From Vicia villosa (lineage: Eukaryota; Streptophyta; Magnoliopsida; Fabales; Fabaceae), in NCBI RefSeq assembly GCF_029867415.1, contig NC_081180.1:237716823-237780822 (forward strand): a stretch of DNA of 64,000 nucleotides, read 5' to 3'. Each line of letters opens with the position of its first letter. Within the stretch, counting starts at the first letter, position 1. This document shows positions 58,901 through 64,000 of the stretch, piece by piece. Made by a program: the position numbers and the translations under genes. The notes beneath the pieces are model-generated. The model had not been told where the DNA came from. It searched no databases and saw only the letters and a list, made by a program, of their open reading frames with translations.

Positions 58901-61253
58901 TATGATAAAAATGAATAAAAATGCATGTTGAATGTGGATCACAATCTCTTGGGCCCTAACACTATTCTACTTTCCACACCCCCTGTTCCTTAGGCCCAAC
59001 GCGCCATATCTTAGAATCCAATGCATTCCATTTTGCTTCTGCACCCCCTTGTGATTGTTAGAATTGTTCTTTTTTTTAAATTTTGTTTCTTCATAATTTT
59101 TGATTCATAGTCCAGTTTTCCTTGAAATAAAAAATGTGAAAAAATATATTTTAGATAGTTTAATGTGTGTAGGTAATTGTAATATTTTTCTAAGAATTTT
59201 AGGACCTATCTTAGTATTTTTAATGGACTATTTTCTAAAAGTGTAGTCGATTTTGTTTCGGTTTAGGTACCCTATGCGTTTAGGCTTGATTGAATAACTT
59301 GCAAACTGATTTTTTTACTTCCTTTTGTGTACATTCAGTAGAGATATATAGGATGTCATGTATCAAAGAAGAAGTTTTGATTCTAAATTTTGGTATGATT
59401 TTTAGGCTAGTTCCTTTAGCGTTCGATTATTGTGCGTTTGCGTACGTTTGTTGTTTGTTTTTGCCCGTAAATGGTGATGCAATTGTACAATGCTTTTAAT
59501 ACTTTTTGAGGACATCTCTAGGATTGTTTAAGAGGTTTTAGGACCTGAGTTGTGAATTTTAAGTCATACTTTCATGCTTTGCTCAAATTTCCTTTCTTAC
59601 ATGTAAATAACTTACCTTTGGTTAACGATTGTACTATAATTTGTCCGAATGACCTATAATTTTGTGTGAAACTTCTTGACGTGTTTTTTGTGATTGTTTA
59701 GACACCTTGTAGAGGTCATTAGCTACTGACTTATAGCATTTGATTACATCTTTCTAACTTCACTCCTAATTTGAATTCTATTAACTAGTTTTGACCTAGT
59801 TTTGTATAGTTTTGTCAGAACTTTGTTTGTTTCAAGTTAATTGACTAACATAGATTGGTATAAGGTCTTGGACCTATAAATGAACTAATAGCTACTGACT
59901 TTAAGCTTTGTTCATGTTTTCATTTGCTTTTTGTTTCGATTAATGGAAGTTTGTTCGCTAGTTGTTAAGTGACGATTTATGCGATACTTTGGTAACTCTT
60001 TGTGAATATTTTTGTGTAGTGCCATATGGCTTTTATGTTTGATTTAGGACACTTATTTCCTTGGTTTGCTACTACCCTAGAGCTCTCTTCTCATCTTGTT
60101 GGAGTTGTAACTCCATTCTTTTGCCATGTTCCCTTAGACTCTTCCTTCTTTGTTAAGAGGAATTGAGATAGGTTAGGATAGTTATCCTTAACCTTAGGGC
60201 CATTTGTAGATTAGAATAACTTAGATTAGAAGATAGGTTAGTTCCCCTTTGTTCATTCTTTTCTTTTTCAACATTAAAACACTAATAAATAAAGATCCGA
60301 ATCACATTAAGAAAGTGATAGAGAAATGAGTGGGATTCATTCCCTAATCTGTTTCTCAATCACTTAGTGGCATAGAAATGAGTGGGATTCATTCCCTAAT
60401 CTGTTTCTCGGTCACTACCTAATGGGAGAGAAATGAGTGGGATCCATTCCCTAATCTGTTTCTCAAACATTAATTAATGGGAGAGAAGTGAGTGGGATTC
60501 ATTCCCTAATCTGCTTCTCGTTCATTACATAATGGGATAGAAGTGAGTGGGATTCATTCCCTAATCTGCTTCTCGAGCATTATACATTCTATGTGATTCT
60601 AATCGCAAAGTAAATTCCCTTAAAAAATACCCAACCAAAAACACTTAAAACGCTTAATAAATACTTGAATTAAAACAAAGTAATGAAGTGGTGCGAGACC
60701 TTGTATTGGGTTTTGTTCATCATGTAGTTACGTAAAAAACACAAACCCAAGTTCATTCTTTCGCCTTGTTAGGCGCTTAAGAACATGTTGAGTCCATTCC
60801 AAAATAGGCGTATAAGTCTCCAAAGGTCGAGCATCGTGGATTGTGACCTTAACCGCTGTTCAACTAAAAAACACAAAACAAATGGAAACTATGGAGCCGA
60901 ACTACGGTCGCTCTGATTCCTGAAAAGGGATACGTAGGCATTGGGTCGCGGGGCCTAAGCGAGCACACTTGTAAATAATTCCTTCTTTTCCCCGTATTTC
61001 TTTTGCATTCATTCGCATTTAGGTTTAGACATAGATACACCCTTTAGATAGAAACAAACGTAGGTGGATACCATCGAGTACGATGGGCATGAGGGGTGCT
61101 AGCACCTTCCCCTTGCGTAACCGACTCCCGTGCCCTAATTCTCTGGTCGAAAGACCTTGTCCTTGTTTCGAGTTAGGTTTTCTGATATTCCTTTCCCGCG
61201 ATGGGATAAATATATTAGTGGCGACTCTGATTCCATTTTTCGCGGTAGCGACA
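55962..61253 (+). repeat. 5' LTR of an Ogre-like Ty3/gypsy element (about 5.3 kb)
   Basis: Starts TGTTGCACCCC and ends GTAGCGACA, three bases before a TGGCGACTCTGCTGGG primer site. An LTR of about 5 kb is characteristic of legume Ogre elements. The left flank ctggt (55957-55961) should be the target duplication; its partner lies outside the window. Words near its end (gggcatgaggggtgctagcacc, ggtcgctctgattcc) are typical of the family. TATATAAAG at about 57658-57666 is a candidate TATA box. No coding gene is supported inside; the short frames are chance. Confidence 0.82.
60321..60590 (+). repeat. Five-copy tandem hairpin repeat in the Ogre-like LTR
   Basis: Units begin at about 60322, 60374, 60429, 60484 and 60539 (periods 52, 55, 55, 55). 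The core is aga(a)atgagtgggattcattccctaatct followed by g(t/c)ttctc. Each core starts GAGAA and ends TTCTC, so each unit can form a stem. The repeat belongs to the LTR. Confidence 0.9.
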
Positions 61254-61255
61254 GC

Positions 61256-61273
61256 TGGCGACTCTGCTGGGGA
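61256..61273 (+). promoter_or_regulatory. Ogre-type primer binding site
   Basis: TGGCGACTCTGCTGGGGA follows the LTR and matches the arginine-tRNA-type primer sites described for Ogre elements. Confidence 0.75.
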
Positions 61274-61999
61274 CGTTGCTAGACCTGTGCTGGTCCGTTC
61301 TTAGCGAGTCGATCCTAGCCTTTGTTTGTTTGTTTATTGGGTGTTTCTTTGCTTATATGTTTACATGTTGTATATATGCTTGCACATCATGTTTATTTTC
61401 CACTTGCATATCATGCATCTGGACTATATTATGGGTCCCCGTGGGGACCACATATTTTTCTGCTTTGTTTTGCAGGTTGGGTGGGATATTATATGAGGTA
61501 AAAGGCCCAATACCCAGGCCAGAGTTGACACATAGGATACCTAGGATAGAGTGGATAGTCATGACGCCAACAGAATGTCAGGTTCTGTTGATTGCGATCA
61601 TGAGACCCACGACCAGCCGAGACTCGAATGGGATACCGTTGTTGGCATGTATTTGCAACAATGATGGTGTTTCAGGAGAGTTGTTAACGCTGGAGACCTT
61701 TTGACCTACCTTGACCTAGATTCACCTGTGAGTGGGGTGGGATATTCATGACAGGTACCGTTGGTGACTGTTCTATTCTGTTGGTGACTATGGTTCTTAT
61801 GGGTTTGTGGTATCTATGCCGGACTTTTGATCCTGCAACATCTGATCTGGTTCAGAAGCAACATACACTTCTCCTATATGGGGAGGATCTTTCATTGCAT
61901 CATACTCATCATAGCATGTTTAATTTCAAAAAAAAGAGAAAGAAAAAAAGAAGAAAGAAAAAAAAAGAAGAGAAAAGAGATTAACATTCATATGCATGC
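61274..61999 (+). mobile_element. 5' untranslated internal region of the Ogre-like element
   Basis: No protein domain is seen. It ends in a 50-nt A/G-only-like tract (61928-61980) about 20 bp before another LTR start at 62000. The Ogre internal genes are not in this window. Confidence 0.6.
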
Positions 62000-64000
62000 T
62001 GTCATACCCCAAAATTTGCCCACCATAATCTCAAGATATTTTGGCTCAAGAAGTCTCAGTTTCAACTGCTCAAGTAGCAAGCATGCATATCTCCTCCCAA
62101 ATAAAGACCCATAATACCATTCATTCATTTTTATAACATTTATTTATTTTATTTGGATTTTATTCACTTAAAGTCTAAATAAACCAAATAAGTATAAAAA
62201 ATATTTGAATTAATCCATGGGAATTTATTTTAATCATTCAAGAGGACTGTGGACAAATTATTGTCTATTCTCATGTTTTATTTGATTTATTTAAAGCCAA
62301 GTTAAAATCAAATAAAATTATAGTTTAGCAATAAGAGATAAGCTAGGGTCCAAGTCCATTCTTTGACCTAATTTCATCCATTATATATACACAACAATAC
62401 AAGTCATGAAAAAAAAACCCTTATTTTTTCCCTAACACCTCTCACGTACAAGCCTAACCTATCCTCTTCCACTAATACACCATTCTCTCACAGAGACCAT
62501 ATTGTTTTCACCGTCACCATAACTTTCAAACCATAAAACCTTCATCAAACTTTCGATCCATTAACACTCCTCAAAGACCTTCATATATTCATCAATCTAA
62601 CCATCAATAAACAAATCCCAATATCCACCATGTTTATAAACACAAACCAAATAATAAAAAACCATGTGAACATGAATATCTAACAAACAATGTATTTTTT
62701 GTTTCTCTTTTTCTAAACAGGAATCAAATGGAAATAGAAAAGAATTATGAAGGGAGAAACGAATCGGAAGCAGCACCACAACGATGAACGTCGGCCTCCC
62801 TCACCGGATCCACACAACCACCGCGAATTCATCACTACAGCAACACCATCAGATCTTCCGCCAAACCCGCAGCACCTACGCCAAACAACAACACAAAACG
62901 CCACCGCACCGGACAAAAGATCACCGCCGCTTGGGCCCGACGAAGCCCAATCGTCGACGAGGACGAAACCGCGATCTCCAGCTTCCTCCGCCCACAGCTC
63001 CGTGTCGGATCCAAACAAGCACCACCTCCAATCGGTAATTTTTCTTCTTCCGCCCTGATATGGTATCTGCGTTATGCTGTTGTTTGTTGTTTTGGTTAAC
63101 AAATATGGTGGTCCTCTTATCTCTGAGAGAAAGTAAAAAGCAAAATTGCTTTTATGGTACTGGTAGTGACATAGCTTTTTTTTTTAATTGTTTGGTTTCA
63201 ATTCATTTGCCATTAGATTTCAATGTTAAAAAGTCAAGATCTAGATTTTTCTTCTTAAAAATAATAATAATAATAAATAAATAATTTAAATGAATTAAAG
63301 AAAAAGGACACGGCTGAGCATGGGAGTGTTACCTCCATATTATCATTAGAATAATTTAGGTTAGTTTTGTAGTAGTGTTACTATTATCATGACTAATTAT
63401 TAGATTTTCTAATTAATTAATTTTTTAGGAATTCTATGTTAGTTATTTAGTAAATTAATTTTTTAGGTGATGTAACTATTAACAGAAAATATGAAAAATA
63501 TAAAAAAAATATCTCCCTTCGGTTAGACTTTATTTTACATTAACAAATTAAATACTTTTTTAAGCAAACTAAATATAAAATACAAAAATACGTTTATTTA
63601 GATTTTAGATTTTCTTTAATTAATTTTTTATTATTATTTTTTCGTATTTCCTTTATCATTTTATGCATTAGTATTTTGCTACCATTTTCTTGTTTATTGC
63701 GAGGTACATTCGAGCTGTTCATCTATTCTTGCAAATATTCGCAAATTCATCCTCAATCTCCTACCATCCTGATCTAACGTACATAAAGCTGAAGGTTTAC
63801 CGTGCGCCCTTAAAGGCTGCCACAATGAACCAAAGCTAAGTCCTGATTTTACACTCATTTAAATATTTGTTATTTTACCCTTTTTTTTAGGGTTTACCTT
63901 TAAATATAATGAATTCCGCATACACTCAATTCTTTTTTCTGTTTGCCTTTGCTCTGCAAATTTTTTTTCAGGGTTAGCCCCGAGTTCCCGACTGCAAACC
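62000..64000 (+). repeat. Start of another Ogre-type LTR, truncated by the window end
   Basis: Starts TGTCATACCCCAAAATTTG, the same start as the minus-strand solo LTR at 34471-37540 but different from the TGTTGCACCCC LTR at 55962. The left flank catgc (61995-61999) is the candidate target duplication. A TATA-like TTATATATA lies near 62380. No confident coding region in 2 kb. It may be a nested insertion or, less likely, a 3' LTR after a large internal deletion. Confidence 0.65.

Noticed and set aside
62713..63102. Gly/Cys/Val-rich 129-codon minus-strand frame and overlapping plus-strand frames
   Set aside because: Three mutually overlapping frames without known domains inside an LTR; composition reflects a GC-rich patch, not coding.

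Overview
The window is nuclear DNA from a flowering plant, most likely a legume and plausibly of the pea/vetch tribe (Fabeae). The evidence is spliceosomal introns in an AT-rich background, a plant-specific receptor kinase gene, and dense nested plant transposons. These include Ogre-like Ty3/gypsy LTRs several kb long, SIRE/Maximus-like copia LTRs, chromovirus-like Ty3/gypsy elements, and repeated Plant Mobile Domain (PMD) and MULE relics. The legume assignment is an inference from repeat families. No tRNA, rRNA, CRISPR or prokaryote-style operon was seen.

Layout. 1-1343 is intergenic. 1344-5840 is a degenerate hAT DNA transposon carrying a dead BED-finger transposase gene. 7216-11261 is the only cellular gene that looks intact: a 14-exon STRUBBELIG-family leucine-rich-repeat receptor kinase of 702 residues with an atypical catalytic core. 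11262-17470 is transposon debris, including PMD and FAR1/MURA-like MULE relics on the minus strand. 18122-29020 is a PMD pseudogene split by a 9087-bp Ty3/gypsy (Tekay-like) retrotransposon. That element has two 2.27-kb LTRs that appear identical apart from one 8-bp repeat unit, a GCATG target duplication, and an uninterrupted 1455-residue Gag-Pol frame.

30494-42974 holds two related PMD elements (copies A and B). They are interrupted or separated by four solo LTRs: SIRE-like 31613-32749, Ogre-like 34471-37540, and Tekay-like 37875-38840 and 39139-41512. Three of these have perfect 5-bp target duplications and one matches at 4 of 5 positions. 42975-44830 is the 3' end of a SIRE-like copia element. 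46301-52905 is a complete but broken minus-strand Ty3/gypsy element with a GATTT target duplication. 53231-55961 is the 5' part of a Tat/Retand-like element whose Gag has an arginine/serine-rich domain. It is cut by an Ogre-like element whose 5.3-kb 5' LTR spans 55962-61253. A further Ogre-type LTR starts at about 62000 and runs off the window.

How it works together: there is one developmental receptor gene at the left and about 50 kb of nested insertions to its right. The nesting gives relative ages. Old PMD/MULE DNA transposons were hit by Tekay, SIRE and Ogre retrotransposons, most of which have since collapsed to solo LTRs. The Tekay element at 18434 is the youngest and the only one that looks capable of movement. 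The less expected signals are a 15-bp CpG-rich palindrome repeated in the young LTR, short TGCAT-centred palindromes associated with each PMD element, an RS-rich Gag, a pol III B-box-bearing stretch inside an LTR, and a five-copy hairpin repeat in the Ogre LTR.
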